From Adlercreutzia wanghongyangiae (GTDB lineage Bacteria > Actinomycetota > Coriobacteriia > Coriobacteriales > Eggerthellaceae), in the NCBI RefSeq assembly GCF_035989245.1, contig NZ_JAYMFF010000010.1, positions 39,826 to 103,825 on the forward strand: a DNA stretch of 64,000 nucleotides, written 5' to 3'. The translations under genes and the position numbers were made by a program. Position 1 is the first letter of the stretch. Each line of letters opens with the position of its first letter. The notes beneath the pieces were generated by a model. The model saw only the letters and a list, made by a program, of their open reading frames with translations, did not search any database and was not told the origin of the DNA. Shown here piece by piece: positions 26,701 to 38,700 of this stretch.

Positions 26701-29700
26701 GCCGGGCTGGGCGTTCTCGTCGGCGTAGTTGGTCACCGTGGCGGCGAACCAGGGGGTCTGGTCGTACTGCCACGCGTCGTTCTCGAAGGCGGGCAGGAAC
26801 AGGGTGTCGTGGTTCACCCAGTCGTTGTCCATGCCGAACTGGTTCAGGAACGAGGGGTCGTACTGGTAGTTGTTGAACAGGAAGTACGGGTCGTTGGCCG
26901 ACACCCACTCCAGGGTCTTGCTGTTCACGGAGTACTCGCCGCCCTGGATGAAGTGATCGGTGCCGTCGTCGTTCAGCAGCTGGTCGGGGTCGCGGAAGGG
27001 CGCCACGAAGTCCACCGAGCGGTTCACCACGATGCGCACGTCGCTGACGGTCTGGTCGCGGCTGAACTCGAAGCGGTCGTACTCGTCGGGCTCCACCACC
27101 GGGGGCTCTTCCTTCACGCGCTCCAGCTCGATCTGCACGTACACGTCCACGTCGTCGTCATCGGCGTGGCGCACGTACACCACCGAGCCCTGCTTCAGCT
27201 CGTCGGGCAGCTTGTCCTTGCCCTTGTGGGCGGTCTCGATCTTCACGTACAGGCGGTCGGCCTCGGCCTCCAGGTAGTCGCCCAGCTTGATGTCCGACTT
27301 CTTCAGCTCCGTGGGGATGTAGACGGTCTCCTTGATCAGGTTGCCGGCCTCGTCCTGCTCCGGATCGCCGTTGTCGTCCAGCTTGTTCTGCTCTTTCTCC
27401 TCCATCACGTAGAACACGCCGCCCTCGGCGGGCACCTGCGGGTAGTTGTCCAGGGTGTACTCGTACATCCACTGCTCGTCGTCGCGCACCGTGATGTCGC
27501 CCACCTTCAGATAGGAGCCCTTATGATCGGGGTCGGCCACGTACAGCTGGGTGTCGGGGCGCACCACCTGGTCGGAGCCGTCGGTGGCCTTCTTGGTGGT
27601 CACGCTGTCCACGTTGCTGTCGTCCAGCGGGAAGGGCGTGTACACGTCGGTGTACTCCATCACCGGGTTGTTATCCTCGTCGTACATCGGCTTGCCGTCG
27701 GCACCCACCTTCTGCTCGGCCTTGCGCTCGTAGGTGTAGAACGTCACACCGGTAATGGGCTTGGTCTTGCTGTCGCCGTCCAAGGTGTACACGCGCTCGT
27801 CCATGGCGCTCACGTTGCGCACCAGCTTGGCGCGCACGTAGTTCACCGTGTCGCCGAAGGTCTGCTTCACGTACAGGTTCGGGGCCGTGGCGCCGCTGTA
27901 GTACTTCAGATCGGTAGCGGAGACGATGCTCACCACCTCGTATTCCTTCGACGTGCGGTTCTGCACGTAGAAGGTGGTGCCCATCATGTCCAGGGTGCCG
28001 GGGTTGCCGGCGGTGTAGGCAAAGTAGCTGTAGGGATCCACCGTCTGCTCCACGCGCGGAGGCAGCTCGTTCAGCACCACGCCCACGTAGGCCTCGCCGT
28101 CGCCCACGTACAGCTTGGCCTCCTCTGCGGCCAGCGTGGCCACGGTGAGGGCCCACTGGGCCCGGGCCAGGGCGGTGGCGTCGCCCGCCGTGGTGGCATT
28201 GGCCACATCCTGGGCGGCCTCGTCCTTCTGCTTCTTGGCCTTCTGCTGCGCCTCGTAGGCGTCATGCAGGTCATCGAAGGTGTAGGGCACGGCCGTGTAC
28301 ACGTCCAGCTCGGGCAGATGCTGGTAGCGCGGCTCGGTCGTGGTGGCCGGCTGGCCCGGAGGCGTCTGGTCCTCGGGCACGTACAGGGTCTTGCCGTTGG
28401 CGCTGTCGATGCGCTTCACGTACTTCGTGCCCGTGAAGGAGGCATCGGTAATCTCCGCGAAGTGCTTGGCGCGGGTGAAGAAGGTGGTGCCCACGGCCGT
28501 TTCGGGGGCGCCGCCGCCCACGATGTCGTTGAAGGTCACCTTCTTGGTGCGGCTGTAGTTTTCGGTGATGAGGTGCGTGCCGCCGGCATCCACGTCGCCG
28601 GAGTACAGCTTGGCCTCGGTGGAGTCCACCGCGTCGGTCAGCTGCGACTTCTTGAACGTCTTCACCAGCGACCATTCCACCTGGCCGTTCTTGTAGCTCT
28701 TCAGGGTGACCACGATGGTCTTGCCGTCGGCGCTCACCTGACGGGTGGCCTCGCGCTGGGGAATCAGCGTGTCGGTGGCCTCGTCGTAGGCGTTGTAGTG
28801 CATAGTGGTGGTCTGCGAGCCGTCGGGACGCTCGGTGCGCTGCACCTTGATCAGCTCATGGCCGTTGGCGTCGCTCATCACGCGGTCGGTGATGAGGTTG
28901 CCCGCGGCGTCCAGGATGGACGTGGGCGCCGAGATGATGGAGCCGTCCACCTTGATGATGGAGTCCTTGCCCGCGCCCATGCCGGTGCGCTCGGTGCCGT
29001 GCACGTAGTCGCTGGCGGTCTTGTCGGCGTAGTTCTTGCCGGTATCGCTCGGACGGTCGTTGGGGCTGGCCTCCACCTCGTAGTCCACGTTCAGCGTGGG
29101 CGACTTGGTGCGCAGCTTCACCGTGGCGTACACGCCGTCGTCGTAGTGGTCGGCCGCCTTGCCCGTGGCGCGATCGGTGAAGCGCTCGGTGCGCACGGCC
29201 GTGCCGTCGCCGGCGCGGTTCAGGTTCTGGGTCGTCGCCTGCGACAGGCCGTACTGGTTGGCATCGAAGAAGTAGTCGCCCACCAGCAGGCCCTTGCCCT
29301 GGGGCTTCTGCTTGTCGGCGGCCAGCGGCTCGCCGTTCACGCCCAGGGTGAGGGTATCGGCGCCGTACAGCGGGCGCGTGGCCACGGCCACGCCGCCCAG
29401 GGCCAGGCGGCTGCGGGTGGTGCCGTTGCCATCCTGGTTCTCGGTATAGCGGCCGTTGAAGCCGGCCAGGTAGTTGCTCGGCACCTTCTCGGCGGTGTTC
29501 TGGCCGTTGTTGATGTACTTGGCCGGGATGAAGCCCTCGGTGTGCGGCGTGGCCGTGTACACCGAGCCGCCCCAGCCCTCGCCGGCCACCGGCGCATAGG
29601 TGTAGTAGGTGGTCTCGGTGGCGTCCAGGCGCTTGTCGGCCGAGTACCAGCCGGTGGCGCGCAGGTTGTTGTTGTAGGTGGTGGAGTTGATGGAACCCCA

Positions 29701-32700
29701 GTTGGCCTGGGAGCCGCGGTACGCCAGCCAGGTCAGCTTCTTCTCGCGGGCGGTCATGCCGTTGCTGTCGGACAGCTGCGAGGGCGCGCCCGGCGTGAAC
29801 GGGTTGTCGGCGCCGGCGCCGGCCAGGGTGTGGGCGTTGCCCGCCGCGTCGTGCTGGGTCACCGTGTCGGTGTTCACGGTGCCCTTCGGATCGGGGTTCA
29901 CGGCCACGGTGATCATGTCGTCGGTCAGGTACTTGTAGCCGTCCACCTTCGAGGTCACGAACGCGCGGACGTTCTCGTAGGAGCGCGCCATGGCCGCCGG
30001 GTCCAGACCCATCTTGGGCTCGTCGTAGGTCATCACGTTCATCTTGAAGATGTCCATGCCGCCCGAGGTGATCTGGGTGATCAGGTCGTTCGCGTCGTTG
30101 TAGCCCGAGGCCTTCGGCTCGAAGCGCACCACGTAGCGGTACTCGGTGGCGCCGGTGTTGGTGGTCACGGGCTCGAAGGTGCTCGTCACCGCCCAGTTGT
30201 CGTCCTTCCAGGCGCGGTCCTTGTTCGCGTTCAGATCGCGCTCGGTGCCGCGCACGGCCACCTTCTCCACCCACAGGCTGTCGGTGGTGCGGGCGTACTG
30301 CACATAGCCGTCGGCGTTGGCGTCGGCATCGGCGGCATCCAGCAGGAACAGGTCGCCCTTGAAGGTCTCCAGATCATCGGTGGAGATCTCGTCGTAGGCG
30401 GGGGCCACGGCCGGCGTGGTCAGCTCGTAGTAGGTGAGGGCGGCATCAGCCGGATCGTAAGCCTTCTGCACATAGATGGTGTTGCCGTCGGCATCGGTGT
30501 CCTGCACGTACAGGTCGCCGGTGAACGCGGCCGGGTCGGCCACGGCCGTGAACACCGCGTCGGTGCCCGGCACGTAGCGGCAGTACTTCTTGTCGCCGAT
30601 CTGCAGCTTGTGGTAGTTGTCGGAATCGGCCATGAACGGCGTGGAGATATCCCAGTCGTCGGGGCTCACCGTCTGGGTGCCCTCGATGGAATAGGGCTTC
30701 TTGGTGGTCTTGGAGTACAGGGCCACGCCGTAGGGCAGCACCACGGTCAGCACGGGCAGCGTGAGCGAGCCCTTGCTGCCGCCGTCCACGGCATAGTTGT
30801 TGTGGGCCGCCGAGGTGTACACCTGGCGGTCGTGGTAGCCGCTCACCTGCTCCCACTGGTAGGGCTGCTCGTCCAGCCAGTAGCGGTTCTCCACGTGCAC
30901 GTTCAGCTGGCGCTTGTCGGCCTCGGTGTCCACGTAGTAGGTCTCGTTCACGGCGATGGCCGCATCCGAGGTGTCGCCCACCTCGGGCTCGAAGGTGCTC
31001 ACGGTGTTCCACACGCGCACCATCGGCTTGCGCATCACGGCGTGGGCGCCGGTCTGGGCATACAGCACCGTGCCGCCCTTCAGGGCGTCGTCGTAGTTCA
31101 CAGCGGCGTTGTCGGTCACGCGCAGGCCCATGGGCGCCAGGGCCTTCTGGTCGTTGTTGGTGGCGAAGGCCTCATCGGCGGCCACGGCGTTGTTCAGCAC
31201 CGTGGTGCCGTTCACGGCCGGCATGTTGGGCGAACCGTGGAACTGGCCGTACAGCGGCGCGTGCACGCCCAGGCGGCCCTTGGCGATAAGCGTCCAGTTG
31301 AAGTCCATGCCGAAGGGCTGCACGTTCTGGCGGCGCGTCTGCAGGGCGGCGCCGCCCTCGTAGGTGTCCACGTCGTAGATCTGGTAGTAGGCGCTGGAGT
31401 TGAAGGGCTCCTTGCCGGGTGCGGCCGCGGTGGCCGGGGCCGTCATCTTGTACAAGGTGGCATCCGCATTGGCGCGGTCGGCGGCGGTGGCCGCCACGTA
31501 GGCGCCCGCGGCGTCCTTCACGTACAGGGTGAGCGCCGTATCGGCGCGCTCGGCGTCATCGGCCTCAGCATAGGTGGCCGGGGCCTCGGGCGTGCCCGGG
31601 GTGGCGGCGTCCACGTTGCCGGTGTTGGCCTCATCGTCCCACGGGGCCGTCAGCAGGCGGTCGTACCACACCTCCGACTCGTTGTTGCCGAAAATGTGGC
31701 TGCGCAGGTTCACGCGCAGCTTGTAGCCGCCCTCGTCGTAGCAGGCGCGCAGCGAAACCGGGTCGGGGTCGGTGCCGTTGGCGGCGTTGTCCACCGCGCG
31801 GCCGAACCACTTGCCCAGATCCTGCTTCACGGTGATCTTCAGCACCCAGGGCTGGCTGCTCTGGGTGTAGGTGGCGCCCGTCATCTTCGACGGGTCGGCC
31901 ACGATCTCGCCCGCGGCGTTCTTGGTGTCGGTGCCCTCGCCGCGCTGGGAGGCCGCGCCGGTGGCGCCGTTCACGCTGGCGTAGGTGCCCTGCTCAACAT
32001 GCTCGGAGTAGTCCACGTCGGCCGTGGTCACGTTGCCCGTGCGGTAGGCCGCCGGATCCTGGTTCGTAGAGGGCGCGTCGTAGCCCTGGTAGGCGCCGTA
32101 GGGCGTCTGCACGATCTGCACGTCCACCAATTCGGCGGGAATGTCGGCGTAGGTCTCGCTCACATAGGGCGCGCCGTCGTTATCGGCGCCGGTACCCTTG
32201 GAGATGCCGTTCACCTTCGTCAGCAGCTGGGCGCCCACATCGATGCTGCCGTCCTTGCGCAGCACCGGCTCCACGCCGCGGGGCATGATGTAGGTGAAGG
32301 TCACGCCATCCAGGTTGCGGTCGCCGTAGTTGTAGGCGGTCAGCTGGCTGGTGAACTCCTGGCCGAACTCCAGGGCGTCCTCGTACTGGCCGAACTCGAT
32401 CTCGGGATCGGCGGTCAGCTGCCAGTGCTTCAAGTCGTTGGCCCACGACACGTCGTACAGGTTCTTGTAGGCGTCGGTGTAGTTCACATCGGCCGCCGCG
32501 AAGGGGGTGTTTATCGCCAGGCTGCCGCGCGCGCCGGTGGACAGCGTGGTGGGCTGGCTGTACTTGCGGGCCGCCTTGTAGTCGTCGGTGGCGTTGGCCG
32601 CGCCCACGCCGTTGTCGAAGTCGCTCACCATCTCGGAGGTGGTGGCCAGCCACGCCTTCTGCATGTGCACGCGCGTCTGCGACCACACGAGCGGGGTGGC

Positions 32701-35700
32701 AGACAGCTTCTCGGCCGCCGTGCGCAGCGGCGAGTCCACGCCCATGTTCACGGTGGTCTCGTTGCGCTTGGCGCTGGTGTTGTAGGGACGGTACTGCACC
32801 GCGCCCACGCCGCCTTCCACGGTGGACAGGGCGTCGGCGATGCGGTTGGCCGTCACGAAGCTGAAGTAGTCGCGGGTGTACTCGGTCTGCACGGAGGTGT
32901 AGCCGCCGGCGTCGAGGCTCCACTCGTCGGCGCTGGCGTAGGTGTAGCCCATGGGCAGGTGGCTGCGGCCCAGCTCCATGGTGGCCGGCCGCCCGCTCGT
33001 GGTCAGGTAGCTCACCTTCTGCATGTTGTTGGTGGTGATCACGTCGGCGTCCATGAACTGGCCGTTGCGGCCCGAAGAGCCGTAGTCGTTGCTCTCGGTG
33101 TAGCCGGCGGTGTTCACCACGCTCTCGCCGATGTGCCCGTCGCCGTTCTTCACCACATTCGAGGCAGTGCCCGGAATGAAGGTGTAGGTGTGGTCGAGCA
33201 TCTCGTAGGTGTCCACGTGCTTGGGCTTGTCGGCCGTGAACGCCACCTCGTGCAGAAGCGAGTCCATGTCCATCAGCACGTTCTGGTTGTTGATGCGGTT
33301 GCCCGTCACCATGCCGGTGCCGAACGGGTCAAGCATGGCGTTCGACAGCCCGAAGTTCGCGCTGCCGGGGCCCGGGTTCACGAAGAACGAGCCGGCGGCG
33401 CAGCCGGTGTGGCCGCAGTGCAGGTGGTAGCTGGAATAGTAGTACTCGCCCAAACGCGGCAGGTAGGCCGGGCGCACCCCGGCGGTGTTCGAGGCCGCGT
33501 TCGGATCGTCCACGCGGGCGGCGCCCACGGTGGCCGTGGTGTCGGAGGCATCCAGGTCCTTGTACACCTGGGGCAGGTTCTCGGTGGCCGCGCGCACGGG
33601 GATGGCGATGGACAGCGTGTCGCCCACCTCCACCACGGTGCCGTTGTTGTCGGGACGGTCCACCGGGCGCAGCTGCTGGTGCTTGTCGGTGGGCACGGTG
33701 CCCTTGGCCGGCACGCTGCCGTCGGTCAGTAAAGAGCCGGTTTTCAGTTCGTTCTCAGGCAGGAAACGGGTGTCGGCCGGGTCGGTGGGATCGGCCACGC
33801 CCTTGATACCCTCATACTGGTCATCCATGACCCACTCGATCTTGAACAGACCGAAGGTGGTGGTGTTCGACACCCCCTCGTCGGTGGGCACGATGTCGTT
33901 GTAGGCCTTGCCCGAGGTGTAGTTGCTGGAACCGCCCAGGGTGCAGGGGTTCGTCAGGCCGCCGTTGTCGCAGATACCCAGCTCGTGCGACTCGTAGTTC
34001 ATTGATCCGCCGTAGTCGGCCGCCGTGGTGGTGGCCGCGCCCTCCTCGGTGCCCACCTGGGTCACCTTCACCTTCAGGCCGCGGGTGCGCTCGGCGGTCA
34101 CGTCGTTGCCGTAGCGGTCGTACCACGCCGTGTTCTCGGTAATCACCTTCTCCAGGTAGCTGGCGGTGATGTCCTTGCCGATGTTCGAGGCCGTATCGCC
34201 GTAGCTGTTGCCGCCGTAGGCCGCCTGCTTCAGGTAGTCCAGCGGAATGCGCTCGTAGAACACCGGATTGTAGATCTCGCCCTCGCCGGCGCTCTCCTCC
34301 TGGGTGTCCGTCACCGACACGTTCGTCTTCACCTCGGCGGCGTTGGCGCTGCCGTAGTCGAAGGAGACGTCGCCGTTGGAGCCGTTCACGATGGAGAAGT
34401 TGCGCAGGTAGGCGGTGTCGTCGCCGCTGTGCACCGAGTGGTCCTTGGTGTAGCTGAAGTTGACAGTGTAGTTGCCCGGCTTCACCGTGGCAGACCAGGT
34501 CTTCCACGAGCCGGTGTTGCCCGAGTAAGTGTTGTAGTACGAGGGCCCGTTCACCGTCCAGTTCAGGCGGTCGCAGCTGCTCTCAGACGACACGAAGTAC
34601 TGGAACGAGAAGGTAGTGGTCTTGTACACCTGGAAGCTGATGCTCATGCCCGACCCGGTGCTGTGACCGTGGTTGGTGGAGTGGTACTGGCCGCCGCGGC
34701 CGTTCGCGTCGCCGGCCGCCCAGTCGCCGTAGCCGCTCGTCCACGACTTCGTGGTCACGGCGATGGCGCTGGCCGACACGGCCAAGTTGGCGTTCACCAG
34801 GGTGTCCTTGTACCAGAAGGTCTCACCGGCCACGTAACCGGTCTTCTGGGGGGCGTTCTCGTCGTACAGGGCCGTGGCCTCGTCGCGGGTCTGGAACACC
34901 TGGTTCTGGAACTGGGTGTTCGGGGCGCGACGGTACACGCGGAAGTTCTCGGACACCTTCCACTGGTTCTGCTTCGTCTTCCAGCCCAGATGCTGCACGT
35001 TGGTGGAGGAAGCCGCGCCCACGCCCGAGCCGTTCACCGTGCCCGTGGCGTTGTACAGCGGGCCGTCGAAGGGCAGCGTGGTGGTCTCGTTGTGATGGTG
35101 GGTGTAGGCCACGTCCACGGCCACGTTGCCGGTGTAGTAGTTGTTGATGTCGGTGTGGGTGGTGGACAGAAGGTCGCGCGTGTCGTTGAAGCGCGCCACG
35201 CCGTCCAGCACCACATCGTTCAGCTTGAACGGGTTCAGGCCGTCCTCGGTGGCCGGGATGTCGTAGTAGGTCCAGCGCATGGCCTCGGCCTCGCGGAACA
35301 GGTTGATGTCGACGACGCTCTCGGTGCCCGCCACCTTGTTCGAGCGGCCGGTCATGTAGCTGGTCAGGGCCTTGTGCTCCTGGTCCTCGGTCAGCCACGC
35401 GCCCACCAGAGCCGTGTCGGTCACGGCCGGCACGGTCACGTTGCCCTCTTCGTCCTTCTCCTCGGGCGTCTCGGTGGTCAGATACACCGGGTCCACCGCG
35501 TCGGGATCGGCCTTCATGATGGCGATCACCTTCTCGCGGTCGGCATCCGAGGCCAGGGGCACGTAGTACTCCACCTTGATGTTCTCGCGGCCGGGATGCG
35601 TCCAGGCCACGTCGCGCGCCACGGTGCCGTCGGCCGCATCGCCCGGGTTCACCGCCACCACGGAATCGGCCGAGGCGCGGTTCATGGGATAGGTGTCCTT

Positions 35701-38700
35701 GGCATCGATGTCGGCCAGATCGGTGTTCTGGCGCGTGCCGCCCGGAGCCATGGCGGTGTTGTCGGGCAGGTTCTCCGGGTAGGCCAGGTTGTGGCCGTAC
35801 ACCTCGAAGATGCGCTTGCCCTCGGGGCGCTGCAGCTTATCGTTGAAGCGCTCGGTGAAGCGCACCGTCACGCGGATGTCGTTGGTGTGGAACGTGGGGT
35901 TCGCCAGGTTCGACACCTTCACCTTCAGCGGGTTGCCGTCCTGGTTGGCCGTGGTGTTGCGCGTAGGCGACACGTTCGGATACTCGGTGGTGATGCGCAC
36001 ATCGCCCAAATGGTCGTCCTTCACGTCGCGCATCACGTCGCCGGCGTTGGTGATCGTCTGCTCGGGCTTGGTCAGCACCACGCCCTGCCAGCCGGAAATC
36101 TGCTTCAGGTCGTCGCTCACCAGGTTGCCGCTGGCGTCGGTGGCGCCGTCCAGGGTGGTGGCGTTCTTCAGCGCGCGGTCCTCGGCGGTCACCTTGATCA
36201 GCTGGTCGCCGGCCGTGGTCGGGTCGAAGGGCGCGGTGATGCCGCTCTTGCGGTCGGCCACGGTGGCATGGTAGCCGTTCGTGTTGCCGCCGTTGCTGTA
36301 GTACTGCACATCCGATTCCACGAAGGCACCGTACTGGCTCTTGCCGGTCAGGTTCGCGTCCACCGCCTTCTTGTGGTGGTACTCGATGATGTCGCGCGCC
36401 TCGTCGTGCATCACCTTGTAGGTGGCCTCGTCGCGGTCGTCGGCCTGCTCCACCATGTACTGGGTGTAGCCGTGGCGCGGCTTGGCGGTCACCTCGAAGG
36501 TGGCCTTGATCTTATCCGCGTCGTAGGCCGGCGCGTCATCGTCGTTGTTGAAGGCGTTGTTCACCGTGTCGTTGTAGTCGGGGTCGGCCTCCAGCTCGTC
36601 GGTCATCTGGGTGATCACGCGCAGGTACACGCCCTGGCCGGGCTGCACCTGCTGGGTCTGGCTGCCCACCGAGAACACCAGGCCGCGGTTGCTGGCGGCG
36701 TACTCCCCTGCCACGCCTTCCAGCAGCGACTGCGCCGAGGGGCCGGCCGTCAGGGTGGTGGCCGCCTTGTCGTGGGGGAACTTGGTCAGGTCGGTGGAGG
36801 CGGGGGCCTGGGCCATGGTCACGTTGTCCACCGTGGCCGTGGTGCCGTCGCCGTTGTCGATGACGATGGACTCGCCCAGCAGCTTCGCCGTCACCGTGGC
36901 CACATCGTCGGACAGGGGCTTGCCCTTATCGTCGGTCACGCCCCACACGGTGTCGTTGCCCACCGAGTTCAGCGACAGCTTCTTCGCGGCCGCCTCCTCG
37001 GTGACCACTTCCCAGCCCACGATGCGCTGACCGCGGCCCACGGTGAAGCGGGCGTCCACATGCTGCAGGGGCAGCATGGAATTCAGCGTGGCGCCCACGT
37101 ACAAGGTGTACTCCAGGTAGTCGCCGGCGTACAGCGCGCCGTCGGGGATGTCGTTGGCGATGCCGTCGGCGTTGGAGGGCTGGTAGCTGAACACGTTGGT
37201 GACCGAGCGGTCGTCGGCGTCGTAGGCGAACACCGTGTCCTTCTTCACCGGATAGCTCTGGGTGCGCTGGATGTAGGGGGTGCGCACGACCGTGTTCGAC
37301 CACTCGCAGCGGTGGCTCGGGCAACCGTAGCTGCTGCACTCCTCGGGGCAGCGCACGCCGGCGGCGTAGATGCCGATGTCGGTGCCGTCGATGCGCTTGT
37401 GCATGTAGTGGGTAGGCGTCTCGCCGGCGGCCAGGTTGGCGTCCAGCCAGGGCTCGCCCGCGTCCCCGTGGCCCACTGGCGTGATCTTCGTGCCGCGCAC
37501 GTAGGACACGTCCAGGATGCCCAGGCGATGGTCGATGCGGTAGGCCGCCGTGTCGTCGTTGGAGATGACGATGGACTCGGTGTTCGGGTCCTTCGCCTTC
37601 AGGTCCACCGTCAGCAGGTGGCGCGCATCGGTGCCGCGGAAGTGGCTGGCCTGTTTGCCGAAGGTGGGCGTGGAGTTGTAATCCCAACGGGCGGCGTTGT
37701 CCTTGTCGCCGCTGCCCAGCACGTTATTGGGCGTCAGCGTGTTGGTGGCCGCGGTGGCCGCCAGGAACTGGGCCACGGGACGGTCCACGAAGGTGCCGTC
37801 GTACTTGAAGGCGTAGTTCACCATCATGTCGTTCGCCGTGGGAACGGTATTGGCACCGGAAACATCGGCACCCGTGTTCACCTGGCTGGCGCGGGTCAGC
37901 CACTGGCCCGAATCCAGCATGGTGTTGGTGAAGCGGCGGTTGGCGTTGGGCGCCTCGAAGGTGATCTGCAGCGAGGTGAACAGCGCCTTGGCGTACACCT
38001 GGTCCACCTCGTCCTCGTCGTAAGGATCGGCGGCCGCACCGGGGTTGGCGAAGCCGTTGATGGAATTGGTGGCGTCGGTGGCGCGGTAGGTGCCGAACGA
38101 CAGGGCGTCGCCGGCGTTCTTCTGAATGGAGGTCACCTTGCCGTTGGCGTCGGTCAGGAGCTTGTCGTTCTTAATGGTTAGATGATTATATGTTGTAAGG
38201 AGCTTCGGCTCCTCGTCGGTGCCCGCGTTCGTCTCGGTGGCCACGCACTGGCGGAACAGGCCCTCGAAGTCGATCACGTAGTCGCCGTCGGCGTCGTAGA
38301 TGGGCTTATGGTCGGCGCCGTACACGATCTGCGCCGTCACCTTGCCGTCCAACGCGGTGCCGTCATAGGCCATGGTGCCCGCGGCCTGGGTGCCGTCGGC
38401 GATCTTCCACGGACCGCTCACCAGGCCGGCCTCCTTCAGTTCGGCCCAGGTGATGGACTTCTGCTGTTCTGTGCCCAGCGCGTCGATGTAGGTGAAGGTG
38501 AAGTCGGTGGCGTTGAACCAGCCGCCGTCGCATGCCACGCAATGGCAGTCCTGGCCGTTCTGGCCGCCGCAGGCCAGAGCCTCGATGAAGGCGCGGCCGG
38601 AGGCGTAGTCCTCGGTGGTGTACTGCTCGCCCACGATGGATAGGTAAATCTGGCGGCCGTCCTCGGTCACCTGCTTGGTTCCGTCGGCGTTCAGCACGCG

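Noticed and set aside
38164..38220. A frameshift or gene end at the AT-rich patch
   Set aside because: Codon-by-codon reading shows the frame is open (DEEPKLLTTYNHLTIKND) and motifs on both sides are in the same register.
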